A stretch of DNA of 64,000 nt from Brevipalpus yothersi. Lineage: Eukaryota > Arthropoda > Arachnida > Trombidiformes > Tenuipalpidae. Every line of letters starts with the position of its first letter. Position 1 is the first letter of the stretch. Under the pieces are notes generated by a model. The model made no database searches, was not told the origin of the DNA, and saw nothing but the letters and a program-made list of their open reading frames with translations. The stretch spans positions 23,694 to 87,693 of the forward strand of contig QZCP01000175.1 of assembly GCA_003956705.1 (NCBI GenBank), in the 5' to 3' direction. Shown here piece by piece: positions 42,285 through 52,826 of this stretch. A program made the translations under genes and the position numbers.

Positions 42285-43967
42285 ATGCCTGATTTACTTC
42301 TACTAGTTATCTTGGGCAGTTTTCGAATATCTTATTGTCATGGTGAAAATGAGATTGTAAATTTTGATGAAGTTTGGGCTCAGATTGATCAAATCTTCGA
42401 GATATCTCCCGAGAAAACCAGAATATATTATGGTGGAAATGTGTCGTTGGTTTTCGAAGCAAACTTGACCGAATCATTGAAATACGTGACCATTTTTCTT
42501 AGACCTTTCAATGGCTGGGCACTGTATTTTAAAGGAAGAGGAGAATATTATCACATTGTGAGGCCTGATGGAGGGAAAGTTACAAAAGAAAAAGATTCAA
42601 ATATTTACTTGGGACCAATGAGCAACAATGGTTTTTGGGCTTTTAAGTTCTCTTCCGGGAGAGAATTTGGTAACTTTACATTGCAGGCCATCGAGACACA
42701 AGAAGGCAGAAAATCAGATTTCAAGAATTTGACTATTCTTGACATACCAATAACGAAAGATGAATCCTGGTCTGTGTATGATATCTTCGAGTGGAACAGC
42801 GAATTTTTCTTATGCGCATCTTGGGAAAAATCAATCATATTGGTTATTCGTCTCAAAAGTTTGCCTACAAATATTGACATGAAAGGGACATACATTTCAA
42901 GTTTCTTTATTGATGGGGAAGAGGCAGCCAGCTTCCTACCATCATATCCCGATCCTATCTTGTATTTCTATCGAGAAGATGGAAAAGAAGGTGAACTCTG
43001 TCCGATAAAATTGAAAGATGTTCTAAGAATATCAGATGAAGGAATTGAAAAATGTCGCAATGAGAAGAAATATCCATCCTTTTTTCTTAATCTTGAGCCA
43101 TTTATCTACAATCGATCTCGAGTATCATGGGCTGATGGAAAGAAATGTGAAGAAATAATTCCTCTTTTCCATTTCACTGATTCCATCTCGTGCTTCAATA
43201 TGACCTGGAGGGAAAAAACTATGGCGACATACTCTGTTGGCTCAGAATTCAATGCCAAGATTTTGGCTTATTTCGAGGGAAATAAAGATTTTCGATGTGA
43301 TCTTGGTAAAGAAGATGGAGCTAGCTGTACACCTCAGGAAATACAACCTATTCAGGAAACAATAAGATCAACTTATTGGAACTTCGATAATTTCACTCTC
43401 ATTAGGTGGACTGAAAGTGGTCAACGAAAACAATTCAGGCTCCTCGATTGCTACTATTTATCATCATGTTCCCTCTGTACTCTGTATGGAGCTTTTGATT
43501 GTCGATGGAATTCATCGAGATGTATCAAGAAAGGGGACAACACAGAAAACCCTCAAATCCAATGCTATCCCAATGTAACGGCTATAGCTCAGAATGTAGG
43601 ACTATTCACCAATGAATATGAAGTAAAAATCAGATTGCCTCATAAATTGAATAAGAAAGCTAAAGAGTGTGCTTCGGTTACAGTTGAAGGTGGAGAAACT
43701 TTTACTGTTGAATACTTGGATGATTATTACTTGTTCCATACAAAAGAAGCCAATTTCAAAAATCCAACGATCAACATCAAGCGTGGATCATATGCTATGG
43801 TCAATTCTTTCACCATTCAGTTGGAGTCAGATAGTGGAATGCATGATTTAATCTTGGTATTGATTTTATCTATTTTCGCAATCATTGTGGTCATTCTATC
43901 TACTTTCTATTTCTATGCTATTTGCCAAAAAAGTACTGACGATGATGAGCCGGTCTCCATAACTTGA
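42285..43967 (+). CDS. Sema/plexin-like single-pass receptor, gene 6 (560 aa, type B tail, chimeric)
   Basis: Intact, intronless. The signal peptide MPDLLLLVILGSFRISYC is slightly shorter than in other copies. The ectodomain up to the PSI-like module (LLDCYYLSSCSLC ... FDCRWNSSRCIKKGD) is close to gene 7, a type A gene. Directly after IQCY (about 43567) the sequence becomes that of gene 4: CYPNVTAIAQNVGLF, RLPHKLNKKAKE, KRGSYAMVNSFTIQLE, membrane helix LILVLILSIFAIIVVILSTF and tail STDDDEPVSIT. The switch point lies between the PSI and IPT-like modules. This is the only fully open type B gene in the window. Expected at the cell surface; partner unknown. Confidence 0.83.
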   Translation: MPDLLLLVILGSFRISYCHGENEIVNFDEVWAQIDQIFEISPEKTRIYYGGNVSLVFEANLTESLKYVTIFLRPFNGWALYFKGRGEYYHIVRPDGGKVTKEKDSNIYLGPMSNNGFWAFKFSSGREFGNFTLQAIETQEGRKSDFKNLTILDIPITKDESWSVYDIFEWNSEFFLCASWEKSIILVIRLKSLPTNIDMKGTYISSFFIDGEEAASFLPSYPDPILYFYREDGKEGELCPIKLKDVLRISDEGIEKCRNEKKYPSFFLNLEPFIYNRSRVSWADGKKCEEIIPLFHFTDSISCFNMTWREKTMATYSVGSEFNAKILAYFEGNKDFRCDLGKEDGASCTPQEIQPIQETIRSTYWNFDNFTLIRWTESGQRKQFRLLDCYYLSSCSLCTLYGAFDCRWNSSRCIKKGDNTENPQIQCYPNVTAIAQNVGLFTNEYEVKIRLPHKLNKKAKECASVTVEGGETFTVEYLDDYYLFHTKEANFKNPTINIKRGSYAMVNSFTIQLESDSGMHDLILVLILSIFAIIVVILSTFYFYAICQKSTDDDEPVSIT

Positions 43968-45000
43968 TGATAGTTCATTTTATCATACAGCTCATGATGC
44001 AAAAATTCTTCAAGCCTTTTATGTGTAGTACACCTCTCCTTTCTTCATGCAATATATTTTCTTCTACATGTACATTTGAATAAATTGACGAAGATAAATT
44101 TTTCATCATTCGTAACACCTCAATAAATTCAATGCAGTCTCTTATCTAACCTTTTATCGTAAGATTTTGTTCTTGAGCTATTCACCCTACAGTGAGGGAG
44201 CAAACCTCACTGAATACAGTTGTTCAGCCTTGAATCTTCTGACAAGAAATAGCAGTGAGTTTCTCTGTCATTTCCTGTACATGCATCTTAGGTTTTTTTG
44301 AGAAACAGAATTGTTCTCACGTATTTTCTTTCCTTCTTGAGATCAGTATCTTAAGCAGATATCGGTTGCTCAATTTTTTCCATAGGAATGTTATCATCAA
44401 TTTTGAAACCAAATTGCTCGAATGAATGAGTATTCACAACAAGAATCTGAGTCTTCTATGGTTTGGTTCATGATGTCTTGGTTTCACCTAAGCACAAATG
44501 ATTCATAGCATCTGTCCACAAAACATCTGGTTCAGTTGGAGTTCAGTTCATCAGTTCATCATCTTCAATCTCAAATGAATCTATTACTCTAGATGAGATA
44601 TAACAATCTAGATATATATAGCATGATAACTGATACCTCATCTCAGGTGGAGTGAGTTAATGATCCAAGGTTTCCAAACCTAGAAATGAACTAGTGTAGA
44701 GCTCAGTGTGTGATATGATATGATTAACTGGAACCCGAGATCGGATTTTACCCAAACACAGAAGAGCATACAATTCAAGAACTCGAGACTTTAGTCCATC
44801 GATAAGGTTAACGGAGCAAATCTTAATCATCACTGCATCATGTGTTTGATGGATTGAAATTTCAAATAAATGCAGAAGATCGAAGCAGCACCAAGAAGAA
44901 GAAATGGTTTGTCCTTGCTGGAATATTGTGATGACAATTAGAATATCTCAACAATTGCAATCAAGTTTGCTATCATCTATCCAATATACATGTTATGCTT
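43968..45000. repeat. 3' flank block of type B genes (copy 3)
   Basis: Homologous to 29818-31040. Includes a TGAATAAATTG polyadenylation-like signal near 44077. No gene. Confidence 0.6.
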
Positions 45001-45083
45001 GAACTTGTGATCCCGTGTTTCCCGCGTTTTATTTTTCCACTGGGAATCGTTATCTCAAGCAGCTCTCGAATATCATATTGTCA
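45001..45083 (+). pseudogene. 5' stub of ancient sema/plexin-like pseudogene c
   Basis: Degenerate family start (GGGAATCGTTATCTCAAGC, then CTCGAATATCATATTGTCAT). Cut by the Helitron; the remainder resumes at about 51184. Confidence 0.65.
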
Positions 45084-45687
45084 TAATTGTTTGAGCGAGC
45101 GAAGACTATACGTCCGAAATTTGCCACTTTGTGCAGAATTATATTCAAAAACTGCCTGTTCGAATTAGATGAAACTTTGTACACTAGCTCAGTATGTTAT
45201 GTAGTAGTGCATATCTTAAGGATATCAAAAAATATAAAGGGATTCCAGAGTAACAGGCATAAGTGGTTTCTCTTTGAATCGTCTTCCCTCAGAAACTGTT
45301 GATGCAATTAGCATGAAATTTACTCAAAATAATGCGACTAATGATATAATACTATGCATGAAGTATCAAGTGAATTGAAGGTTGTTAAGTATGAAAAAAG
45401 TGCCAGCAAGTATATCGTGCATTACTATGGCAAAACCTCATATGACTACTCAGAGATGGCGCGCAATGCATTCTTCCTTCACAAGTGTAATCATTCGACC
45501 TTAAGTCTCTGCTCCCTTGCTCACTCTCGATGAAAATGCTCAAAATCGAGGCACAAGCACGTTTGCAATCACTTTTTTCATCATCATTGTGATCTCAACT
45601 ACAAATGCAGTAACAGTGATCTTGACCGTGATATTAGCAGTCATCTCAACAGTAAAAATCTAACGTGATTCCAATTTTTGAGTTGTG

Positions 45688-48600
45688 ATGGCAGATCGAG
45701 AATGTGCTCAGCCACAGCAACGGAGGGGTCGTCTACCTGCTGGCCAACGTGGAAGAGATGCTAGAGCTATCGCACCCAATAATCAGGAACGATTGCGTAG
45801 AATTCGAGCCAACATCCAGCGAGAGATAGCCTCCCAAGGACCAATGTACTCTCCAGCCATGGTAAATGCTGCTCGAGCTTTTGATCGCAAAGTATGGGAA
45901 TTGGAGACAAAACACTGCCTGTACTGTAATAGGAGCTCATTTGTTCTGCAGATGGCAAGTGAGGACAAATGTGTAGTTTGTGATAAAGAGAGCACAGCCA
46001 CGAAATTTACAGCCTCAAACAATATGGACCCTGGCCCTGTTCCTCTAGAACTTGAAGGTCTATCGTATATCGAACAGATGGTTATAGCTCAAATTCATCC
46101 AGATGTTTCTCTCTCCAAGCTTGGTGGGGCTCAGTATGCCTATAGAGGCAATGTCATCAATTTCAGACAAGACATTTCGACTTATACAACCGTCTTGCCG
46201 CATTGTCTCTCTGATCTCAAGTCAACCATCATTTTCAACAGACAAACTCCAAATGGTTTAGCTGAATTTACAGCCTCTGCGTCTAAAATCAGAAGAGCTC
46301 TTTTATGGCTGAAAGCGAACAACGATTTTTATCGCATGATAACCATGATTGCTGACAATCTTGCTGAAATAGGGGAGAACAATGATATTGCTCAACAACT
46401 GCCAAATCTGGAAATGCACGATGATCAGCCTTCAACGCACCAAGACGATGATAGTGAAGATATACAAGAAAGTTTTGTACCTCAGCTACGGAAAGTTGAT
46501 CAACAGCACCAAATCTTAGAGGCTCTCCAAGTTCCCTACTCTGCGATAGATGGTAACCCAATAAATGAATTTTTAGAAGAGGGCTATATCGTCGAAGCGC
46601 TTTCTGCTCTTTTTCCAAGTGGCCAGGTAGATTTTCTAGCACATCTAGATGTTCCAGTGACTTTGGAGCAGTACTTCAAGCACTCTCTGATGTATCGAGA
46701 TGGACAATTCGCTAGAGATCCCCGCTTCAGATTCTTTGCAATGAGCATGTTGATGAGAAGAGCGGCACTTACCAGAGCTAATGTTTTTATAAGGAGAAAG
46801 GCTCTGGAGCACTTGAATGCTGCTCATCTTAGCCAACGACTCCAACAAGACCCAGGGTTTATCAGCCAGTTGATGGTTTATTCAGCATCACAAAGATCAA
46901 CAAGAGCATACTGAAGGCAGAGATGTACTCAAGCTAATATTCCGGGTCAAAGATTTTTGGTACAGATTTGAATGGCAATGGAGAGGAAGCCCTCATCTGC
47001 ATGGTTTACTATGGCATGAAAATGCACCTGAAAATATGAAAGAGCTTCTACTGAAGAAGAACTTGAACGAGTACGCGCATATTTAAAACAACTTTGTTCA
47101 GCTATCCATTCTATCCTCATGAAATGATTCGGCGTCCAGAAACTCATTCTTGCAGAAAACCTTTAGTGAAATTGATCCAGATGGTTATGAAGAAGATCTT
47201 GGTTTCTGTCTCAATACATTCCAACGACATACCAGACATACGCGTGAATCCTGTCTCAGGAATGATCCAAGGACTGGAAGACTGGCGTTTCGCTTCAAAT
47301 TCCCTATTGGAAAAGAGGCTCAGAGTAGGATAGGTAATGAAAATGGATATTTGCAGTTCCTTCCTCAACGGAATGATCCATGTATGGCACGTTACAATAA
47401 ATTGTAACTCAAGTATGGCGTGCTAACACGGATTTTTCCGCAATCGTGAGTAGCTATGCTGTCTTAAACTACATCGCTAACTATGCATCAAAAGGAGAAC
47501 ATGCATCATCTTTCTATACTGACAATATCAAACACATGCTCGATGCTTCCAGGGATGAAACTCCAGCCAAGTCCATCACACAGCGTTTTTTATGTAGTAC
47601 CATAGGAGAGAGAGACTATTCGGCTCAAGAAGTCATGCACATCGTGATGGATTGACCCCTCTTCAAATCATCCAGATCCTTCGTTAATTCAGTGATACGA
47701 GAAGATCAATGGGAGAGACTTGAGCATGTGAACGAGGATGGAAGACCACAGTCCCGCACTTTGGTTCAAAAGTATTGCGAAAGGCCCAATAGTATGAGTT
47801 CAATGACACTATACTATTTTGCCCAGTTCGTTTACACTGATGGATCAGGGCAGTTCAAACACAGAGCAAAAGCAGCTATTGTTCGTGTTTTCCCACAATT
47901 AAAGTTAACAGGAGATGGAGAGAATGATAAGAAGTATTATTTGCAACAGTGTGTGCTAAATTGTGCATTTCGCTCTCAGCCTTTCAGTCTACTGCTTGGC
48001 ATCTATGAGAAAGAATCTTGGCAAGCACTATATACGCATCTGAACATTCGAAGTCACGAGAAGCTTGATTTTCCTGTTGATGATGATCCTCTCATTGAAC
48101 TTCCCCATGGTCATGATGAGATAGTTGAGCCTTACATGGCAAACGCTGCAGCTGGGCCAATCATCAACGAAGTAGATATTGGTTTCAGATTGATAGACCA
48201 ATCACACAATTGGGAAACAATTGACAGCTCATCAATTGGCCACGTGAGAAATTTTCCTCGCACATTCAAACAGAGAGGGAACCCAGATGCTAGGCAGCAA
48301 AGTCCATCTCAATTGAGATTCAGTCCGGATCAAGAGCGAGTACTCAGAATACTTGATTCACAGTTTCACAATTTACAAAATAGAGTCCAAAATGCTAGAG
48401 CCACAAGACAGAGTCGTGATTCTCAAATAAAAAGGGTGGCAATCTAAGGTAAAGCTGGCTCAGGCAAAAGTACTCTTATCATGGAAATAATCGCAAGAGT
48501 ACAGTGACAATTTGGCGATAAGAGTATCATCGTCTGTATTCCCACTGGAGTAGCTGCTAACAACATCAGCGGTAGCACAGTCCATTCTACTTTTCGCATA

Positions 48601-49732
48601 TCAATATCTAATTTCCTACAACCTTTGGACGGTGAGCGTTTCATGGAGTTTCAGCAAATGTATCGTGACGTCAAATATCTGATAATTGATGAAATATCCA
48701 TGGTTGAAGGCAAACTAGTTGATAAAGTTGATGAAAGAAGTCGTGAAATGTACCCCACACATGATGATGAATTTTTTTGGTGGTCTACACATTTTCCTCT
48801 TCGGTGATTTTCGACAGCTACCACCGGTCAAAGATGCTGCTTTGTATAGTAAGAATCCCCGCAGAAATCAAGATATCCAAGATGGCTGAGTAGCTTCCAG
48901 CTCATTCCAACAGTTCATCAAATTAGAAACCTGTCATCGTCAAAGGGAGAGTTCATCTGAATTCAGACGGCTCTTGGATAATCTCTCAAATGGTAATTTC
49001 ACCAGAGAAGATTATAATGTCTTGATGACAAGAAGAGTATCAGGACTGAGTGAACATGAACGCCCAAGATTCAATGATACCATCCATCTTTTCTCCATGA
49101 ATAAGAAGGTGATTGAGAGTAACAGAGCTTATCTGAGTTCCTTGAATGTACCCGTTGCCAGAATTCAATCAGAAAACACACCCGATGTAGCTACAACTGA
49201 GTCAGAAGATATAATTCTTGGTCTCCCATTCATTCTGGATTTGGCTATAGGCTGTAGAATTATGCTTCGAACTAATATATGGGTTGAAGGAGGCTTGGTT
49301 AATGGATCGCTTGGAACCATAAGAAAAATCGTATACCTGGAAGGCTCACATCCACCAGCAATTCCTCTATACGTTGGAGTTGAGTTCGATGAGTATAGAG
49401 GCCCCCTATACGACAATATCTTCCCTGTTGCACCAGTCATCAAGAGTTTCCTCAGGAGAGGGGCCACTTACACGAGAAAACAACTTCCTCTAGCTTTAGC
49501 CCATTCGATTACCATTCATAAATCACAAGGATTAACTCTCAGCAAAATAGCTGTTGACATTGGAGAAAATGAGGCTGCACTGGGTCTGACATATGCTGCT
49601 CTTTCGCGTGTCGAAAAGCTAGAAAATTTGGTCCTCTTGAAATCTTATAGTGAGGAACGATTTGCAAAGATGTTTCGCAAGAGAGAATTCGATGAGAGGA
49701 AAGAATTCATCGACGAATATTGGGCCAGATGA
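45688..49732 (+). pseudogene. Helitron RepHel protein gene, multiply broken
   Basis: The replication initiator/helicase of Helitrons is recognisable end to end but dead. The N-terminal part is open at 45688-46914 (CxxC pairs near residue 80, the GLSYIEQMVIAQIHPDVSL block, and a Helitron-like N domain with DPRFRFFAMSMLMRR). The Rep HUH motif (HLH, 46994-47002, within GSPHLHG) is in another frame. The Y motif region (LNYIANYASKGE) is at about 47464-47500. The helicase shows motif I GKAGSGKST (about 48452), DEISM (about 48688), GDFRQLPP (about 48805) and, in the open stretch 48974-49732, HSITIHKSQGLTL and YAALSRVE. Stops at 48445-48447, 48505-48507 and 48886-48888, plus frameshifts near 46900, 47400 and 48775, separate the parts. 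The 49732 end (EYWAR) looks like the true C-terminus. Confidence 0.88.
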
Positions 49733-49902
49733 ATTCTCACATTCATGATAATTTTGATAATTATTTTACAATTTCTGAACCTCTCAAAAATTTTTGAATA
49801 AACTCATGATGAACATATACACACCAATATTCTGATTCATTCAATAAGTTCTCTCCAAGTATTGGGTCACTCGATTTAGGTGCCATAAGGAATGCTGTTA
49901 GA

Positions 49903-50060
49903 GAACACTGTCAAAAATCGCTGTCAGAATGACCGTCAGAGATCATTGTCAAAAATCACTGTCAAGAACCACTGTGAAAAATCACTGTCAAAAACCACTC
50001 TCAAAACCACTGTCAAAACCACTGTCAAAAATCAATGTCAAAAATCACTGTCAAAATCAT
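49903..50060. repeat. 12-13 bp minisatellite near the Helitron 3' side
   Basis: About twelve imperfect units of CACTGTCAAAAAC, some with AGAATGACCGTCA-type variants. It follows the RepHel gene by about 170 bp. Confidence 0.9.
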
Positions 50061-50154
50061 ATAATCAAATTTAGTGCAATGTTGAAATGGGGTATTTTAT
50101 TCCTTGTCTCTTTTTAGGGGGAATACAAAAAGTTATAACTATTAAAAAATCTAT

Positions 50155-50857
50155 TTATTTAGAATTTATAAGTATGGGCTTGAGTTTGGCTTCCTCCCAT
50201 TTCCCATTGATCATTGGTTTCAGTTCTTTTCTAATCGCGCATGCTGGGGCTCTTTTTTCCTTTGGCCAACCATTCATATGTGTTTCAAGATCCGAGATTC
50301 CATCAGGACGAAAAACACAGGTACAGTATGGACATTGATATTGCCTCTTACCATGTGTTTGCCTCCTACTCTTCGTCTCTTCCCGAGGCTCATCAATGGT
50401 AGGATACTTCATGGCATCCTCACGAGAATATTCCTTCAATTCTGCTTCCCCTGGATCCACATCCCACATGAGTATACGATATTTCCCGGGTAATGATCCA
50501 ATGGCTTCAAATCTTCCATCCTCGAGCCTAACAAAACCATGAATCTTTGCTGGCCAATCGGTATCGTCATTGCGTAGTCTAACGAACTGTTCTTGGAATG
50601 AAAAAAAAGAAGAAAAAAAGAAGAAAAAAGGAGAAAAAAGGAGAAAAAAGGAGAAAAAAATAATCATTAACAAAAATTTGCAACAAATCTTAATGGAAGT
50701 GATGCGAACTTACTCTTACTCTCTCAATTATTGTATTCTCACTATTGCTCGAAGTTCGGGGATCGCTACTCAGCTCATCTATCCTTTTACCAGAGGCAAC
50801 TCTTAGAGGAGGATATGGCCTACCATTGATGAGTGTGGTCCTCGCAGTTTCTGCCAT
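50155..50857 (-). CDS. Two-exon zinc-finger protein inside the Helitron insertion (191 aa)
   Basis: Exon 1 is 50714-50857 (MAETARTTLINGRPYPPLRV..., 48 codons, phase 0), with donor AGA|GTAAGT. The intron 50587-50713 has a long pyrimidine tract and acceptor AAGAACAG. Exon 2 is 50155-50586 (FVRLRNDDTDWPAK ... KPILINSK stop). Joined length is 191 aa. Exon 2 holds a zinc-finger-like cluster: YQCPYCTCVF, then LETHMNGW and RAPAC (CxxC, His, Cys). It also has DTDWPAKIHGFVRLEDGRF. I do not recognise the family. It may be a host gene captured by the Helitron with its intron, or a gene native to the element. The reading frame and splice sites look intact although the neighbouring RepHel is dead. Confidence 0.6.
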
Positions 50858-50978
50858 TGTGATGCTCGAGAAATGAATGAGATCACAAGAAAAATTTTCG
50901 GGTTTATATACTCCTCTTCCCCATTGATAATGACCCATGACCCCTCCTCCATTGGATGCTGGTCGGATCAAATGGCCT

Positions 50979-51127
50979 TGACTCATATCATATTAGTCAT
51001 GGTCACTCAAAGGCTAAATCATGTGACCCTGACTCATTTCATATCAGTGATAGTCACTCGAAGGCTAAATCCTTATTTCGAATAATATGAGTCATGGTCA
51101 CTTGAGTGCCCAAATAAGTGACTCATA
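50979..51127. repeat. 51-bp repeat with TGACTCAT motifs
   Basis: Two direct units (starting TGACTCATATCATAT at 50979 and TGACTCATTTCATAT at 51030) and a partial inverted unit (ATGAGTCATGGTCACTTGAG, from about 51088). Each contains TGACTCAT and GGTCACT/AGTCACT boxes. They lie upstream of the zinc-finger gene on its strand, so they could be part of its promoter. Confidence 0.7.
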
Positions 51128-51183
51128 TCTTTTCCAAGAAATTTAATAGCTCGTTCAGGCAGCTCACTCCCAGCGGCAACTAG

Positions 51184-51975
51184 TATAAATGCCATTGCTA
51201 ACCTCAATGATGTTTGGGTTCATTGATCGAATATTTGAGACATCCCCCATTGGAACCAGAATTTATTATAGTGGAAATGTGTCTTTGGATATTAGAACAA
51301 ACTTGACTTATTCATTGATAAACACCACCGTGTTTCTAAAACCATTCAATGGCTGAACACTGTATTTCGAAACTGGACCGATGAGCAAAGATTGTTTTTG
51401 GGTTTATACAATGTACGTTCGAGTCTGGACGAAAGTTTGGTAATTTTATATTGTATGCTAGTAGAATACAAGAAGGCAAAAATTTCAGATTCAAATCTGT
51501 TGCCTATCATAGTCATTCTAGTGGAAAAGGAACAGTATTGGCATAAATAAATAAAATCTTTGAATGGAAAGGGGATTCATTCATATGCGCATATTCACGA
51601 GGATCAATCATATGGGTTATACGTCTCAAAAGTTTGCCTAAAAATATTGACATGAAAGGGACATACATTTCAATTTTCTCCGTCGATGGGGCGTAATTTC
51701 CTACCATTATATTCTGATTCTATCTTGCATTCTACTAGAAAGGGTGAATGAGAACGGGAACTTTATCCGATGAGATTGGAGGATGTTCTGATGGGGGCAT
51801 CGATAGATGCAAGGATGAGGGAAAGTATCCATCCTATTTTCTTAATCTTGAACCATTAATCTACAATCAATCTCGAGTATCATGGGCTGATGGGAAAAAA
51901 ATGTGAGGAAGTGATTCCTCTTTTTTATTTCAATGAATCTATCTCTTGCTTCAATATGAGTTAAATCATTTCAGT
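51184..51975 (+). pseudogene. Ancient sema/plexin-like pseudogene c, main part
   Basis: Continuation of the stub at 45001-45083. Close to 31120-31885 and carrying the same stop in place of the FNGWAL tryptophan, so the two derive from an already dead copy. Many further indels. Confidence 0.75.
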
Positions 51976-52029
51976 GGTTATGACTTTTCATACCTGACCA
52001 ACTACCTATGAAAAGCAAGAATGTGAACT

Positions 52030-52826
52030 GGAAAAATCATTAAATGAATTTATATCTTAGATCTCAACGTGGACATCAGGCCTAGAACCATAGGAGTGTG
52101 TAGCTCAATGAGTTTCAGGCACTTTTTCTTCCGATTAGCCAGATATAACTCATACGATCAGTAATTTTATAACTTGGGTTGAATTTGAACTCAAAATTTC
52201 TTTCAGCAATTTAAATACCTTATTTATCCGTCTAATTAATAGCTACAATATTGGTTATCATGATCTGATCTTATTCTTGATAATGATGGAGGAAACTATT
52301 TTATAGACTAACAGAATCAGTCCATGGACCTCAATCGTAATGTTGCACATCAGATTGCTTACAAATTGTATAACAGAACTGATACTTCATCTCATCAACT
52401 GTTTTGATTTCAAAAGATGGTCAAAATCATTTTCTACCCTAAGATTCAGATCAAATGAGTTGATGATTGGAACATATCGATTCTATAAATGAAGTGTGGA
52501 GCTCAATCGAATAATAGTGATCATTCAAAACTCGATACTGGAATCAACAGGAAAGAGAGAAAGTCATGAGCACTAAGGGCTATAATCCATCGCAAAAATG
52601 AACGACACTAATATCAATCGTCAATTTATCGAAGAGTATGGGTTAAAATTTCGAATAAATGAATTTCATCGATTAAGGCAGCACTGGCGAGAAGAGGGTG
52701 GAGAGATACTTTTTTCATGGATATTGTTTTGTTCACAATTGTTGGGATATTTCAAAATAGTTGTTGTGAAGCTTTTTACCATCTCTTGAGGGTACATGCG
52801 ATGCGTGAATACTTGGAACTTTTCCC
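52030..52826 (+). repeat. 5' flank block of gene 7
   Basis: Uninterrupted family 5' flank. It gives the empty site of the 32359-34654 Helitron at about 52724. Confidence 0.7.

Larger units (their letters stand above)
45084..51183 (+). mobile_element. Decayed RepHel Helitron (about 6.1 kb)
   Basis: Host pseudogene sequence stops at about 45083 and resumes with TATAAATGCC at 51184, directly after a CTAG (51180-51183) that fits a Helitron 3' end followed by T. The 5' end is less clean; a TC start at 45073 or a mutated TA start at 45084 are both possible. The interior encodes Rep and PIF1-like helicase fragments on plus, then a 12-13 bp minisatellite, then a minus-strand spliced zinc-finger gene. 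The last about 1.1 kb could also be a second insertion nested at the 3' side. Confidence 0.75.

Noticed and set aside
45733..46848. Several minus-strand frames opposite the RepHel N-terminal part
   Set aside because: They mirror the richer codon composition of the Helitron ORF and show no independent motifs.
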